From contig VFZU01000003.1 of the NCBI GenBank assembly GCA_016870995.1, forward strand, positions 62,001 to 126,000: a stretch of DNA of 64,000 nt. Direction: 5' to 3'. The stretch comes from Acidobacteriota bacterium. Its GTDB lineage: Bacteria; Acidobacteriota; Terriglobia; Bryobacterales; Bryobacteraceae. Positions 18,220 through 28,354 of the stretch are shown piece after piece. The translations under genes and the position numbers were made by a program. Numbering within the stretch: the stretch's first letter is position 1; each line of letters starts with the position of its first letter. The notes beneath the pieces are model-generated. The model saw only the letters and a program-made list of their open reading frames with translations, was not told the DNA's origin and did not search any database.

Positions 18220-19041
18220 ATGTGGATGGAAACCCTCGCTCCGGAACTGACCGCCCCACAGGGCCCCCGTGTCTCAATCTTGATTGTTTCTCAGCATCAG
18301 GCGCAGTTGCTGCGTCCTACTTTGCAGGCACTGGCCGCGCGGCTTGAGCCCGAGCTGAGCGAAATCATCGTTGTGGATTGCGGCAGCCAGGATGGCAGCG
18401 CCCGCATGGACGATGAGTTTGCAGGCATCGCCATTCTGCGGCTGCCCCGCAATTTCGGTTGGACCCGCGCGATCAACATCGCAACCCGCACCGCAAAGGG
18501 TGAGTATCTTTTTTTGCTGCCGAACGGTGTGGAAGTGCAGCCGGACACGATTCAGCGCCTTTTGGCTGGCCTTAGTGAGAATTCGCAGGCTGGCGCTGTT
18601 TGTCCCGCAGGCGAGTTTTTTACCCTGCCCAAACCTGGCGATGCTGATTTGAAATCGGTATCCTCGGCTGCGGCGGAATACCCATTTGAACAGCCCGTGA
18701 TGGTGACCAAAGTGTCGCTGGTCAGCATGAACTATCTGCCGGATTCCTACGGCCAATACTACGCGGATCTGGAATTGTTCTTCAAGATCCGGGCCGCTGG
18801 CAAGAAGATCCTGGTGCTGGAAGACATTGTGCTGCCCCGCAAGCGGGCGGCGCTTGAAATGATTGACGCCGAGACGGATCGCGCCGACCGGCTGAACGGC
18901 TTGGGCGCCTTTTATTCGAAAAACTACGGATTCATGGCCGGCCTATCGTTTTGGCTGGGGCAGACCTTAGGGGCCCTGTTTTCTTTCCGCCTTGGTCTTG
19001 CAGCAAAACTCTTAGGCAGTGCTAAGGTAGACGGGCTATAA
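18220..19041 (+). CDS. Glycosyltransferase family 2 protein
   Basis: A 273-residue protein with a GT-A start: VSILIVSQHQAQLLRPTLQA, then IIVVDCGSQDGSARM (VVDNGSxDGS-like) and LRLPRNFGWTRAINIATRTAKGEYLFLLPN, matching the N-x-G-x-A-x-A-x-N pattern of rhamnosyltransferase-like GT2 enzymes. The acceptor region (YYADLELFFKIRAAGKKILV) fits the usual D-x-D/E-L-x-x-R. The C-terminal hydrophobic stretch (SFWLGQTLGALFSFRLGLAA) may associate with the membrane. Substrate is unknown. Confidence 0.85.
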   Translation: MWMETLAPELTAPQGPRVSILIVSQHQAQLLRPTLQALAARLEPELSEIIVVDCGSQDGSARMDDEFAGIAILRLPRNFGWTRAINIATRTAKGEYLFLLPNGVEVQPDTIQRLLAGLSENSQAGAVCPAGEFFTLPKPGDADLKSVSSAAAEYPFEQPVMVTKVSLVSMNYLPDSYGQYYADLELFFKIRAAGKKILVLEDIVLPRKRAALEMIDAETDRADRLNGLGAFYSKNYGFMAGLSFWLGQTLGALFSFRLGLAAKLLGSAKVDGL

Positions 19042-19086
19042 AGTTTCGCAACATCGATCCGATCTTCTCTTTAAGGACACATATCG

Positions 19087-19644
19087 ATGGACGCAATGCT
19101 TTGGATGTTTCTGCCCCTGTTTGTTGCCGCCGGTTCCGCACTGATGGCATATTTCATCATGGAATCGAAGCTTGAAGTGGCAGTTTCGAAGGAGCGTGAG
19201 GCGATGGCCGAGGCGCGAGCAACGATTGCCAATCACTCCAAGACGATGGAAGAGACCATTCGTTCCACCGAAGAGCGGGCCCGCCGTCAGGCGCTCGATG
19301 ATTTCCTGGCTGATTTCCGCGTCGAAGAGCGTCATTACACGAGAGAGAGCAAGAGCCTCTTCCTCAATCGCAAGTCGATGGTTCTTCAGGAACGACTGTT
19401 CTTCCGCAACATCTCGCTTAGCAACTGGGTAGAGCACGAGATGGTGGTGGAAGATGGCGGCGACGTCCAAAAGCTGGCCAAAGCCTGCAGCATCTTTAGC
19501 GCCAAGAGCATGACGAGTGATACTCCTGCCGATCTGCCGCAGTTGGGCGGAGGCGGTGCAATTCCGGTTTCTGCGCCAGCCGGAACCACGAAGCTGCTCT
19601 CCATGGATGCTCCCAAGCCGCGCCGCAAGGGTATTGCTGGCTAG
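19087..19644 (+). CDS. Membrane-anchored protein of unknown function
   Basis: A 185-residue protein with one N-terminal helix (LWMFLPLFVAAGSALMAYFI), a charged, probably coiled-coil section (SKLEVAVSKEREAMAEARA), and a conserved-looking middle block (DDFLADFRVEERHYTRESKS ... RLFFRNISLSNWVEHEMVVE). The C-terminus is Gly/Pro-rich and basic. I recognise no named family. The start is supported by TTTAAGGA upstream. Confidence 0.65.
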   Translation: MDAMLWMFLPLFVAAGSALMAYFIMESKLEVAVSKEREAMAEARATIANHSKTMEETIRSTEERARRQALDDFLADFRVEERHYTRESKSLFLNRKSMVLQERLFFRNISLSNWVEHEMVVEDGGDVQKLAKACSIFSAKSMTSDTPADLPQLGGGGAIPVSAPAGTTKLLSMDAPKPRRKGIAG

Positions 19645-19691
19645 GGCTTAAGCTACACTTGAGACATGGCGGTTGATTCAAGCCGCACTCC

Positions 19692-20627
19692 ATGTCCGCA
19701 GTCGCAACACACACCTCACTCGCCGAAAAAATCCTTGCTCTCAAACGTGAGCGCAAAGCGATTATTCTTGCTCATCACTACCAGGAATCGGAAATTCAGG
19801 AGCTCGCCGACGTAATCGGCGATAGCCTCGAATTGGCCCGCAAGGCCAAGCAATTCGAAGGGGAAGTAATCGCATTCTGCGGTGTCTGGTTCATGGCCGA
19901 AACGGCCAAACTTCTCAATCCTGATCGCATCGTGGTTGTCCCGGATCGAAACGCCGGATGCAGCCTTGTGGATAGTTGCCCGGCTGATCAAGTGCGAGCC
20001 TTTAAACAGCGCTATCCCGATCATGTTGTCGTCAGCTACATCAATACTTCGGCAGCTGTGAAAGCAGAGAGCGACATCATCTGCACCTCGCGGAATGCCG
20101 TGGATGTAGTGAATTCGATTCCTGCCGAGAAGCCGATCCTGTTTTGCCCAGAAATCAATCTTGGCAACTACGTGAAACAGCAAACCGGGCGTCAGAACAT
20201 GCGGATTTGGCAGGGAGCTTGTATCGTGCATGCGACGTTTGCAGCACGCAAGCTGACTGCGGCTCGCATCGCGCATCCCACCGCGCTGGTGGCGGCGCAT
20301 CCGGAATGCCCCGCCGAAGTGTTGGCTATGGCCGACTACATTGGTTCCACCTCGGCCCTGATCGAACATTGCGTGAAGAGCGATGCCCCGGAGTGGATCA
20401 TCATGACCGAAAGTGGCGTGCGTCACTCTCTCGAGCGCGGTGCGCCAGACAAGAAGTTTTACTTCGTCCCCAACGAAAATTGCAATTGCAGCGAGTGTCC
20501 GTATATGCGGATGAACACGCTTGAGAAACTGCGCCACTGCCTCGAAACTCTTGAGCCCCGTGTGGAGCTTCCGGCCGCGATCATGGAACGCGCCCGCCTT
20601 CCAATCGAGCGCATGCTCGCGCTTTAG
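19692..20627 (+). CDS. nadA: Quinolinate synthase
   Basis: A 311-residue 4Fe-4S enzyme that condenses iminoaspartate and dihydroxyacetone phosphate in NAD synthesis. Family signals are ILAHHYQESEIQELADVIGDS, IAFCGVWFMAETAKLLNPDR (first cluster Cys), NAGCSLVDSCPAD, a middle block with IWQGACIVHA, AHPECPAEVL, MTESGVRHSLE, and FVPNENCNCSECPYMRMNTL (third cluster Cys region). nadB and nadC are not in the window. It ends nine bases before moaA, so the two are probably co-transcribed. Confidence 0.95.
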   Translation: MSAVATHTSLAEKILALKRERKAIILAHHYQESEIQELADVIGDSLELARKAKQFEGEVIAFCGVWFMAETAKLLNPDRIVVVPDRNAGCSLVDSCPADQVRAFKQRYPDHVVVSYINTSAAVKAESDIICTSRNAVDVVNSIPAEKPILFCPEINLGNYVKQQTGRQNMRIWQGACIVHATFAARKLTAARIAHPTALVAAHPECPAEVLAMADYIGSTSALIEHCVKSDAPEWIIMTESGVRHSLERGAPDKKFYFVPNENCNCSECPYMRMNTLEKLRHCLETLEPRVELPAAIMERARLPIERMLAL

Positions 20628-20636
20628 GGAGCATGG

Positions 20637-21629
20637 ATGCAAGCTCCTCTGGTAGATCGATTCGGCCGTTTGCACGACAACCTGAGGATCAGTGTCACCG
20701 ACCGTTGCAATATTCGCTGTTTCTATTGCATGCCGGAAGAAGGTGGGCAATACGCTCCGAAGCAGGAAATCCTCAGCTTTGAAGAGATGGCCCGGTTCAC
20801 AAAAATCGCCGTGGCGCTTGGCATTCGCAAAGTGCGCATTACGGGCGGCGAGCCATTGGCGCGAAAAGATCTACATAAGCTGATTGCACAGCTGAATGAG
20901 ATCGAGGGTATTAAAGATATTGCGCTCACGACGAACGCGGTATTGCTTGGGGCGCAAGCCAGGAGTCTTTATGATGCCGGCTTACGCCGGCTCAACGTTC
21001 ATCTGGATACGCTCGACAGGCAGCGGTTCTTCGACATCACACGACGCGACGAGTTGCCGCGGGTGCTTGAGAGCATTGATATCGCGCAACAGATGGGGTT
21101 TGGTCCCATCAAGCTGAATGCGGTGGCGGTGAAGGGTTTGACCGAAGAAGACATCCTTCCCATGGCTCGCTTCGGGCGCGAACGCGGAATCGAAGTGAGG
21201 TTTATCGAGTTCATGCCGCTCGATCATCAGGGCTTGTGGGACAAGTCGCAAGTGCTGACGATGGACCAGATGCTCGAGCGCCTTCGCGGCGAATTCGGCG
21301 AACTGGATGTGGTGCCCGATCAAGATCCGCGCGCACCTGCCACTGAGTTTCGCTATCAGGATGGCGGTGGTCGCATTGGCTTTATCGCCAGCGTCAGCAA
21401 GCCTTTTTGTCTGAACTGCAATCGCATCCGGCTGACTGCCGATGGACGTTTGCGTTATTGCCTGTTTGCGGTTGAAGAGATGGACATCCGCGCTCAGCTA
21501 CGCTCAGGGGATGATGCGAGCGTTGAAGCTGCGATCCGGGAAAATCTAATGCGCAAATGGATTGGCCACGAGATTGGGGCCACCCAGTTTGTTCCGCCGC
21601 CCAGGCCGATGTACGCGATTGGCGGTTAG
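20637..21629 (+). CDS. moaA: GTP 3',8-cyclase MoaA (molybdenum cofactor synthesis)
   Basis: A 330-residue radical SAM enzyme catalysing the first step of molybdopterin synthesis. The N-terminal cluster motif is C-N-I-R-C-F-Y-C within VTDRCNIRCFYCMPEEG; the SAM-binding region includes RITGGEPLARKDL. The C-terminal cluster is in PFCLNCNRIRLTADGRLRYC, and the protein ends in the Gly-Gly tail (YAIGG) needed for activity in this family. No other moa genes are in view. The stop overlaps the convergent DUF3291 stop by four bases. Confidence 0.95.
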   Translation: MQAPLVDRFGRLHDNLRISVTDRCNIRCFYCMPEEGGQYAPKQEILSFEEMARFTKIAVALGIRKVRITGGEPLARKDLHKLIAQLNEIEGIKDIALTTNAVLLGAQARSLYDAGLRRLNVHLDTLDRQRFFDITRRDELPRVLESIDIAQQMGFGPIKLNAVAVKGLTEEDILPMARFGRERGIEVRFIEFMPLDHQGLWDKSQVLTMDQMLERLRGEFGELDVVPDQDPRAPATEFRYQDGGGRIGFIASVSKPFCLNCNRIRLTADGRLRYCLFAVEEMDIRAQLRSGDDASVEAAIRENLMRKWIGHEIGATQFVPPPRPMYAIGG

Positions 21630-22060
21630 CTGCGCTTCACCGAGCGAAACGTAAAGGCGTAATCGCTTTCTCCGTTTGCCCGCAGGTGTTCCAGGCGCTC
21701 GATGGCTTCTTTTATGGTGGGGATGGTGCCCTCTTCGATCCACCAAAGCACATAGTGAGAAATCTTCGGGATTTCAAACCATTCTTTACGGCGGCCTAGT
21801 GCCGACTTGTGCAGGCCTTGATACACGAACGCTTCAAGAGCTTGCGGACTTTCCCAGACGGAGAAATTCACGATCCACATGGGATCGTCGTTGAAACGGA
21901 CCGAAGTATTGTTACCTGCCTCGGTTTGATCTCGCCAAATGAAGCCCGGGCTGGCCTCCGCAATGGCGTTAATGGGATTCAACAGTTCAACGAAGGGCCT
22001 CATCACTTCGCCATCGATAGGGCCGAGCATTCGAGCGACGTTGAGTTGAGCAAGGTGCAT
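21626..22060 (-). CDS. DUF3291-family protein
   Basis: A 144-residue protein starting MHLAQLNVARMLGPIDGEVM. The blocks HLAQLNVAR, NDDPMWIVNFSVWESPQALE and VYQGLHKSALGRRKEWFEIP fit DUF3291, a small dimeric alpha-beta barrel family near antibiotic monooxygenases. Catalytic function is unproven. I chose the ATG at 22060 because an upstream in-frame extension to 22165 lies entirely inside the DMT transporter gene. The start is one base after that gene's stop, so the pair is coupled. Confidence 0.8.
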   Translation of the reverse strand: MHLAQLNVARMLGPIDGEVMRPFVELLNPINAIAEASPGFIWRDQTEAGNNTSVRFNDDPMWIVNFSVWESPQALEAFVYQGLHKSALGRRKEWFEIPKISHYVLWWIEEGTIPTIKEAIERLEHLRANGESDYAFTFRSVKRS

Positions 22061-22061
22061 A

Positions 22062-22928
22062 TCAGGTGTGCTGATCCGAGTGTACAAGCCAGACTCCGGC
22101 GCAAGCCACCGACGCGCCGAGGATGCTGAGTGCGGCGGGCACTTCGTTGAAAAACAGCCAGGCAATGAGGAAAGTGAGCGGCCCGATGAGCAGCAGCGAT
22201 GCGGAAACTTTGGCTACCGGGAGTTTGCTGAGGGCATGGCCCCAAAGGCCATAGGCCAGTGCGCCGGGGCCGATTGCGAGAAACCCGATCGTGGCCAAAT
22301 GGTGCAGGGGGATTTGCTTGGTAGTCGTGATCAGATTCGGCGCAAACGGGAACATCGCCAGCGCACCAGCGGCAAAGCTGATGGCGGTGATGCCGAGAAA
22401 ATCGTAGCGCTTCATGAGCGGTTTTTGCGCAATCGTGCCGAAGCTGAAGATCAGGGCGGCGAGCAACAGCAGGCCTACGCCGAGGTTCCATTCAAAGCGC
22501 CCGCCAGATTCGCCAAAGGCAATCAAAGCCGCGCCGCTGAGAGCGACAATCAGTCCGGTCCACGTCCGCCACTTGGGGCGATGGTTTAGGATCAGGACAG
22601 AGAGAATTGTGGCAAAGATCGGCATGGTGTCGACCAGGACACTTGCAGGGCCGGAGGCCACAGTGCGGACTCCATGAGTTGATAGCAGTTGGTAGCCCGT
22701 GACGCAGCAGAACCCGCTGAAGGCGGTGATCCAGAAGTCGCGGCCTTTTGGCAATTGCTTGCCCTTAACGAACCAATAGCCAACCAGAATCAGGGCGGCG
22801 ATTGAGAAGCGCAACGTCAGAATGACTTCCAGCGGTACTTCGCCCAGCATGGCGCGCACGAGGGGAAAGGTGAGCGACCTGAGAATCAATGCGATGGAGA
22901 GCGCGACGAGGGCTCCGTGATTGGCCAT
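22062..22928 (-). CDS. DMT-superfamily (EamA) transporter
   Basis: A 288-residue membrane protein with about ten hydrophobic helices in two EamA repeats. Typical features are LTLRFSIAALILVGYWFVKG near the end of helix 2, PIFATILSVLILNHRP, and the second-repeat signature LPVAKVSASLLLIGPLTFLI. Such proteins export amino acids, nucleosides or other metabolites. It is divergent from an FCD/GntR regulator, and the palindrome at 22944-22963 lies 16 bases upstream of its start, so regulation by that protein is likely. Confidence 0.88.
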   Translation of the reverse strand: MANHGALVALSIALILRSLTFPLVRAMLGEVPLEVILTLRFSIAALILVGYWFVKGKQLPKGRDFWITAFSGFCCVTGYQLLSTHGVRTVASGPASVLVDTMPIFATILSVLILNHRPKWRTWTGLIVALSGAALIAFGESGGRFEWNLGVGLLLLAALIFSFGTIAQKPLMKRYDFLGITAISFAAGALAMFPFAPNLITTTKQIPLHHLATIGFLAIGPGALAYGLWGHALSKLPVAKVSASLLLIGPLTFLIAWLFFNEVPAALSILGASVACAGVWLVHSDQHT

Positions 22929-22943
22929 GGTTCAGCTTATCAG

Positions 22944-22963
22944 ATTGTATACATGTATACAAT
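22944..22963. promoter_or_regulatory. Perfect 20-bp palindrome, probable GntR/FCD operator
   Basis: ATTGTATACATGTATACAAT is identical to its reverse complement. It lies in the 60-base gap between the divergent DMT transporter and GntR-type genes, and its half-sites (TTGTATAC) match the TNGTATAC-type operators known for FCD-subfamily GntR regulators. It overlaps the likely promoter zone of both genes; a TATGAT box for the regulator is at 22975-22980. Direct autoregulation plus control of the exporter is inferred. Confidence 0.75.
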
Positions 22964-22988
22964 ATCCAGCAAGGTATGATGTCTGAGA

Positions 22989-23651
22989 ATGCCCGAACGA
23001 GTTGCTGCGTCGCAATCGAAGTACCGGACTGCGCCCGAGGTTGTTGCCGAATACATCCGTGATGCCATTTATCGCAACGAACTGCGCCCCGGCCAGCAGT
23101 TGCAACAGGAAGAACTCGCCGTCAAGTTCGGCATCAGCCGCATCCCGGTACGCGACGCTTTGCGCCAATTGCAGGGCGAAGGGTTGGTGGAACTCTACCC
23201 CAACCGTGGCGCTTTTGTGTCGAATCCTGGTGTTGAAGAACTGCGCGAGGTGTTTGGCTTGCGCATCCTGCTTGAAGCCTACGCGCTTCGCATGGCCGTG
23301 CCAAACTTCACCAAAGCCGAGTTGGAACTGTGTGCCAGCCTGCTTGCGCAACTCGAGAGCATCGCCAACCGGGCAGACTGGTCGCGCACCGATCAGGAAT
23401 TTCACGCCGCGCTCTATGCTCCCTGTCGTCAGCCTCGCACTCTCGGCCTGATCGATAACCTGCGGGGCAGTGTGAATCGATTCTATTATCTGTATCTCTC
23501 CCCGGAGAGCTACGGTCCGGATTGTTTGCGAGAGCACAGGCAGATTTTAAAGGCTTGCCAGAAAAAAGACGCTGATGGTGCGGTTGCTTTATTGGAGAGG
23601 CACCTGCGCAATGCGCTTAAAGAAGTAGAATCGATCAGCGTGCAGCCCTAG
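22989..23651 (+). CDS. GntR-family transcriptional regulator, FCD (FadR) subfamily
   Basis: A 220-residue protein. The winged helix covers residues ~15-75: VVAEYIRDAIYRNELRPGQQ, then EELAVKFGISRIPVRDALRQ and the wing GLVELYPNRGAFVS. The all-helical FCD ligand domain follows, with EVFGLRILLEAYALRMAV, TDQEFHAAL (DxxxH metal-binding Asp/His) and CLREHRQILKACQKKD (EH-Q-I motif). The effector is probably a small carboxylic acid. A TATGAT box only eight bases before the ATG suggests a short or leaderless transcript. Confidence 0.9.
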   Translation: MPERVAASQSKYRTAPEVVAEYIRDAIYRNELRPGQQLQQEELAVKFGISRIPVRDALRQLQGEGLVELYPNRGAFVSNPGVEELREVFGLRILLEAYALRMAVPNFTKAELELCASLLAQLESIANRADWSRTDQEFHAALYAPCRQPRTLGLIDNLRGSVNRFYYLYLSPESYGPDCLREHRQILKACQKKDADGAVALLERHLRNALKEVESISVQP

Positions 23652-24688
23652 CGGACTCGTATGGGTAGGTTGCTGGCGTCGAAGCGCAGCACGACTCCCA
23701 AGGGGCGTTGGTCTTCAGATGCAATCCCGGCGTGCCGGATGCGGATCTCAAGCTGCCGTGCGTTGTCGGGCAATCCCGCAATCAGGCTACAACCGTCTTT
23801 GCCTGTTTTTTTGGAGCAGGGTAGTGCCTGGCCATGGCAAACGACTTCCAAGTCGTGGTCTTCCAGCCAAGGGCTTGGTAGATAGTAATCGAGTTCGATT
23901 TGTGTGGCTCCGGGCGCTAGCTCCAGTTGGAAACACGGATGCGTCCATCGGTAGCTGCTGTATTCGGTTCGGTGCAATCCGCTGCGGATGCGAACTCCCG
24001 GCAGAACGGAGAATTTGCTGGCCAGCAAGAGCGCTTCCCGCGCGTCATGTTTGCCGCTGTCGGCAGACTTCTTGTCCCCAAAGCGCACACGCGAAAGCAC
24101 ACGCCATCCACAGCGCATAGCAAGCCGCTCGAGACCCTCGGAGTTAAACAGCCAGTAGTTTGTGTTGTCGGTACCGAGCTCCTGGTCGTCAACCAGGTAA
24201 GCCCCAGGCGCGTTGCCGCTGTCCACGATGCGTGTGCTGATTGCGGCATAGCTGCACATCTCAGCAAGATCACCGAGAAACAGAAATGGGTTCTTCAAGT
24301 GATAGAGCAGGCCGAAGGCAATCGCCATGTTGTAGAACGAGTCGAGGGCAGCAAAGCCGCGGTCGAGATCGATGCTGATCACCGAATGGGTCCCTGCCAG
24401 TCGGCGAGAGAGCTCTCGCGCCATGACGAGCTTGTTCTGGTTGGTCTCCTCGAAATCGATCAGATCGACCTCAAGCCCCCGCTGGCTCATGTGGAAGCCA
24501 AAGTCTCCATCGCCGCAGCCCACGTCGAGAAGCTTGCCACCATTTAAGGTCGCTGCCGAATCGGGCCCGGCCTTGGCAAACAGCTCGTCGAGTAACTTCA
24601 GATTGTCCAGCGTCTGAAAGGGGTAGCGTCCAATGCCGAATTCGCGTTTGATCGCGGCCTTGTGTGGCTCGATCCATTTGAGGTCCAT
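23648..24688 (-). CDS. Class I SAM-dependent methyltransferase
   Basis: A 346-residue protein with the Rossmann motif I in LLDVGCGDGDFGFHMSQRGL, acidic motif II LIDFEE, and a downstream YNMAIAFGLLYHLKNPFLFL block typical of Methyltransf_23-like enzymes. The C-terminal ~140 residues form a beta-rich extension (YRWTHPCFQLELAPGATQIE) that is not part of the core fold. I chose MDLKWIEPHK; the in-frame TTG farther upstream lies in the groEL terminator T-tract. No clear promoter or Shine-Dalgarno is seen. The substrate is unknown. Confidence 0.78.
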   Translation of the reverse strand: MDLKWIEPHKAAIKREFGIGRYPFQTLDNLKLLDELFAKAGPDSAATLNGGKLLDVGCGDGDFGFHMSQRGLEVDLIDFEETNQNKLVMARELSRRLAGTHSVISIDLDRGFAALDSFYNMAIAFGLLYHLKNPFLFLGDLAEMCSYAAISTRIVDSGNAPGAYLVDDQELGTDNTNYWLFNSEGLERLAMRCGWRVLSRVRFGDKKSADSGKHDAREALLLASKFSVLPGVRIRSGLHRTEYSSYRWTHPCFQLELAPGATQIELDYYLPSPWLEDHDLEVVCHGQALPCSKKTGKDGCSLIAGLPDNARQLEIRIRHAGIASEDQRPLGVVLRFDASNLPIRVR

Positions 24689-24713
24689 CGCTAGAATGTT
24701 AGCCCGAGGCGAA

Positions 24714-24754
24714 CCCAAAAAAGAAAACGCCCTCCCGCGAACGGGAGGGCGTTT
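24714..24754 (-). terminator. Rho-independent terminator of the groESL operon
   Basis: A perfect 13-bp stem AAACGCCCTCCCG and its complement (24725-24754) closes a loop that reads UUCG on the - strand. It is followed in that direction by a T-rich tract, TTTTCTTTTTT. It is 25 bases past the groEL stop and just before the start of the methyltransferase gene. Confidence 0.9.
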
Positions 24755-24779
24755 CCTAAGACTCGGATAAGGCTACAAT

Positions 24780-26426
<1,647 letters not shown>

Positions 26427-26434
26427 TTAATCCC

Positions 26435-26725
26435 TTACTTTTCCAGAATGCCGAGGACTTCGTCTTCGCGCATGATCAGGTATTCTTCGCTGTTCAGCTT
26501 GATGTCCGAACCGGAATACTTGCCGAAGAGAATGCGGTCGCCGGGCTTCACGTCGAGAGCAACGACTTTGCCGTCTTCGAGGCGCTTGCCTTTACCGACA
26601 GCGACAACTTCCCCTTCCTGGGGCTTTTCCTTCGCAGAATCGGGAATGTAAAGACCATTCACCATGTCTACGTCATTTTCCAGGCGCTTGACCACAATAC
26701 GGTCATAAAGCGGGCGGATGTTCAT
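26435..26725 (-). CDS. groES: Co-chaperonin GroES
   Basis: A 96-residue protein. MNIRPLYDRIVVKRLENDVD, GLYIPDSAKEKPQEGEVVAV and GDRILFGKYSGSDIKLNSEE are diagnostic, with the mobile loop around VNGLYIPDS. The chosen ATG at 26725 follows GGAGG; an in-frame upstream ATG at 26770 would add 15 unrelated residues. Expression is likely heat-inducible through the CIRCE element 70 bases upstream. Confidence 0.97.
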   Translation of the reverse strand: MNIRPLYDRIVVKRLENDVDMVNGLYIPDSAKEKPQEGEVVAVGKGKRLEDGKVVALDVKPGDRILFGKYSGSDIKLNSEEYLIMREDEVLGILEK

Positions 26726-26795
26726 CGTGGACAACCTCCATCGAGTGTTGATTTGTGATGTTAAAGGCACTGCATGTGCCTTTACTCCAATACAT

Positions 26796-26822
26796 TTAGC
26801 ACACTCCGCATGCGACTGCTAA
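26796..26822. promoter_or_regulatory. CIRCE element (HrcA operator) upstream of groES
   Basis: TTAGCACAC-N9-GACTGCTAA matches the CIRCE consensus TTAGCACTC-N9-GAGTGCTAA with one mismatch in each half and the exact 9-base spacer. It lies in the 5' region of groES beside a very AT-rich stretch (26823-26880) that probably holds the promoter. HrcA itself is outside the window. Confidence 0.85.
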
Positions 26823-26939
26823 AAAAATAATATAAACCATTGAAAACAAACATAAAAAATTTTTAAAATACCTGGGAACATTTAGATTGCAAAATTGTGT
26901 CGATCATAAAACCTTAGTATTGTGTGCTAAGATTTACCC

Positions 26940-27818
26940 ATGCGTTTGCCCTATTTTGCCCTGTTTTTCTCCTCGATTCTTGCCGGTCAGTCTGTTTCTG
27001 ACCTCTTGACCGCGAAGTTGCGTCAGGGCGTTGCCACATACGAAGCAAAGATGGAGGGCGTGCTCGGCATCGCGGTGATCGACCTCAAAACCGGCGAACA
27101 ATGGAGCCACAACGGCTCGACACTGTTTCCTCAAGCCAGTGCGATCAAGATCCCGATTCTGATCGAAATGTTCCGCCTGCGAGAGCAAGGGCAATTGCGC
27201 TTTGAAGACTCTGTGACACTCCAACCTGGTGAGCTGGTCGGCGGTAGCGGAGTTTTGCAGAACCGGCTCAAAAACGGTCCCCTGACAGTGACTATCGAAG
27301 AAATCGTCCGCGAGATGATCGCCTCGTCCGATAACACGGCCACGAACTGGTGCATCCGCAAGGCCGGCATGGCCAACATCAATCACACCATGTCTAAGTT
27401 GGGGTTTCTCGAAACGCGGCTCCAACGCGTGATGATCGACCAGGCCGCAGCATCGCGCAACGAAGAGAACATTTCGACGCCGATCGAAATGGCGCGCATG
27501 GCCAAGCTCATCTTTGACGGCAAGGCCGTCAGCCCCAAGGCCAGCGAGGGCATGATCGCCATGATGAAGCTGGTGAAAGCCGATATGCGTAAAGCGGTTC
27601 CGGCACAGATTGAGGTGGCCTCGAAAGTGGGCGAGCTGACAGGCGTGCGCACTGAGACGGGAATCATTTACCTCGAAGGGCGGCCATTCGTGCTGGCCGT
27701 GATGGGGACCTATCTGAAGGAGCCCTTTTCCCCGGTGGAAGACATCACGCGAATGGTCTTCTCGCACTTTTCGAAGCTCAAACAAGGGAACACCTACGGC
27801 AATCTTGGCGTACGCTAA
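26940..27818 (+). CDS. Class A beta-lactamase-like serine hydrolase (exported)
   Basis: A 292-residue protein with a signal peptide (MRLPYFALFFSSILAGQS). The penicillin-recognising fold is shown by the S-x-x-K motif in PQASAIKIPI and the SDN loop in IASSDNTATN. The KTG box reads KVG (ASKVGELTGVRTETGII). A Glu166-like residue on the omega loop is not assignable by eye. It is the first gene of a four-gene operon, five bases before the DJ-1 gene. It could be a beta-lactamase, but the altered KTG and the operon context also allow a D-amino-acid or cyclic-amide hydrolase. Confidence 0.82.
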   Translation: MRLPYFALFFSSILAGQSVSDLLTAKLRQGVATYEAKMEGVLGIAVIDLKTGEQWSHNGSTLFPQASAIKIPILIEMFRLREQGQLRFEDSVTLQPGELVGGSGVLQNRLKNGPLTVTIEEIVREMIASSDNTATNWCIRKAGMANINHTMSKLGFLETRLQRVMIDQAAASRNEENISTPIEMARMAKLIFDGKAVSPKASEGMIAMMKLVKADMRKAVPAQIEVASKVGELTGVRTETGIIYLEGRPFVLAVMGTYLKEPFSPVEDITRMVFSHFSKLKQGNTYGNLGVR

Positions 27819-27823
27819 TTTAC

Positions 27824-28348
27824 ATGTCACTTAAGGGAAAACGCATTGCCGTTCTTGTCGATCAGCTCTATCAGGAGATGGAGGTTTGGTACCCCTATTA
27901 CCGACTGAAGGAAGCCGGCGCCGAAGTGTATCTGGTCGGTGCGGAAGCCGGCAAGAACTATCCCAGCAAGGTGGGATACCCGGCCGTGGCCGAGAAGTCT
28001 TACAGCGAAGTGAAGCCTGAAAATTACGATGGGGTGGTCGCTCCGGGCGGATTCGCGCCCGACCACATCCGCCGACACCCGGCTGCAACCACGTTTGTTC
28101 ATGAGATCAACAAGGCTGGCAAACTGGTGGCGGCGATCTGCCACGGGCCCTGGGTGCTCTGTTCTTCGCGCATGCTCAAAGGCCGCAAGGTAACGAGCTT
28201 TTACGCCATTAAAGATGACGTCATCAACGCCGGCGCCGATTGGGTGGATGCAGAAGTCGTTGTGGATGGCAACCTGGTTACCTCGCGCAAGCCTGAGGAT
28301 CTGCCGGCCTTTTGCGCCGCCTCTATCGAAGTTCTGTTGCGCCAGTAG
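27824..28348 (+). CDS. DJ-1/PfpI-family protein
   Basis: A 174-residue protein. KRIAVLVDQLYQEMEVWYPY begins the fold with the conserved Glu, and the nucleophile elbow is AAICHGPWVLCSS with Cys followed by His. VAPGGFAPDHIRRHP completes the site. Members include glyoxalase-like deglycases and proteases or chaperones. Six bases separate it from the ABC ATPase, so it belongs to the same transcript. The Cys-His-Glu arrangement is intact. Confidence 0.9.
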   Translation: MSLKGKRIAVLVDQLYQEMEVWYPYYRLKEAGAEVYLVGAEAGKNYPSKVGYPAVAEKSYSEVKPENYDGVVAPGGFAPDHIRRHPAATTFVHEINKAGKLVAAICHGPWVLCSSRMLKGRKVTSFYAIKDDVINAGADWVDAEVVVDGNLVTSRKPEDLPAFCAASIEVLLRQ

Positions 28349-28354
28349 GCGAGC

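Noticed and set aside
26904-26930. Second full CIRCE element
   Set aside because: Only the right half matches; the left half has four of nine bases.
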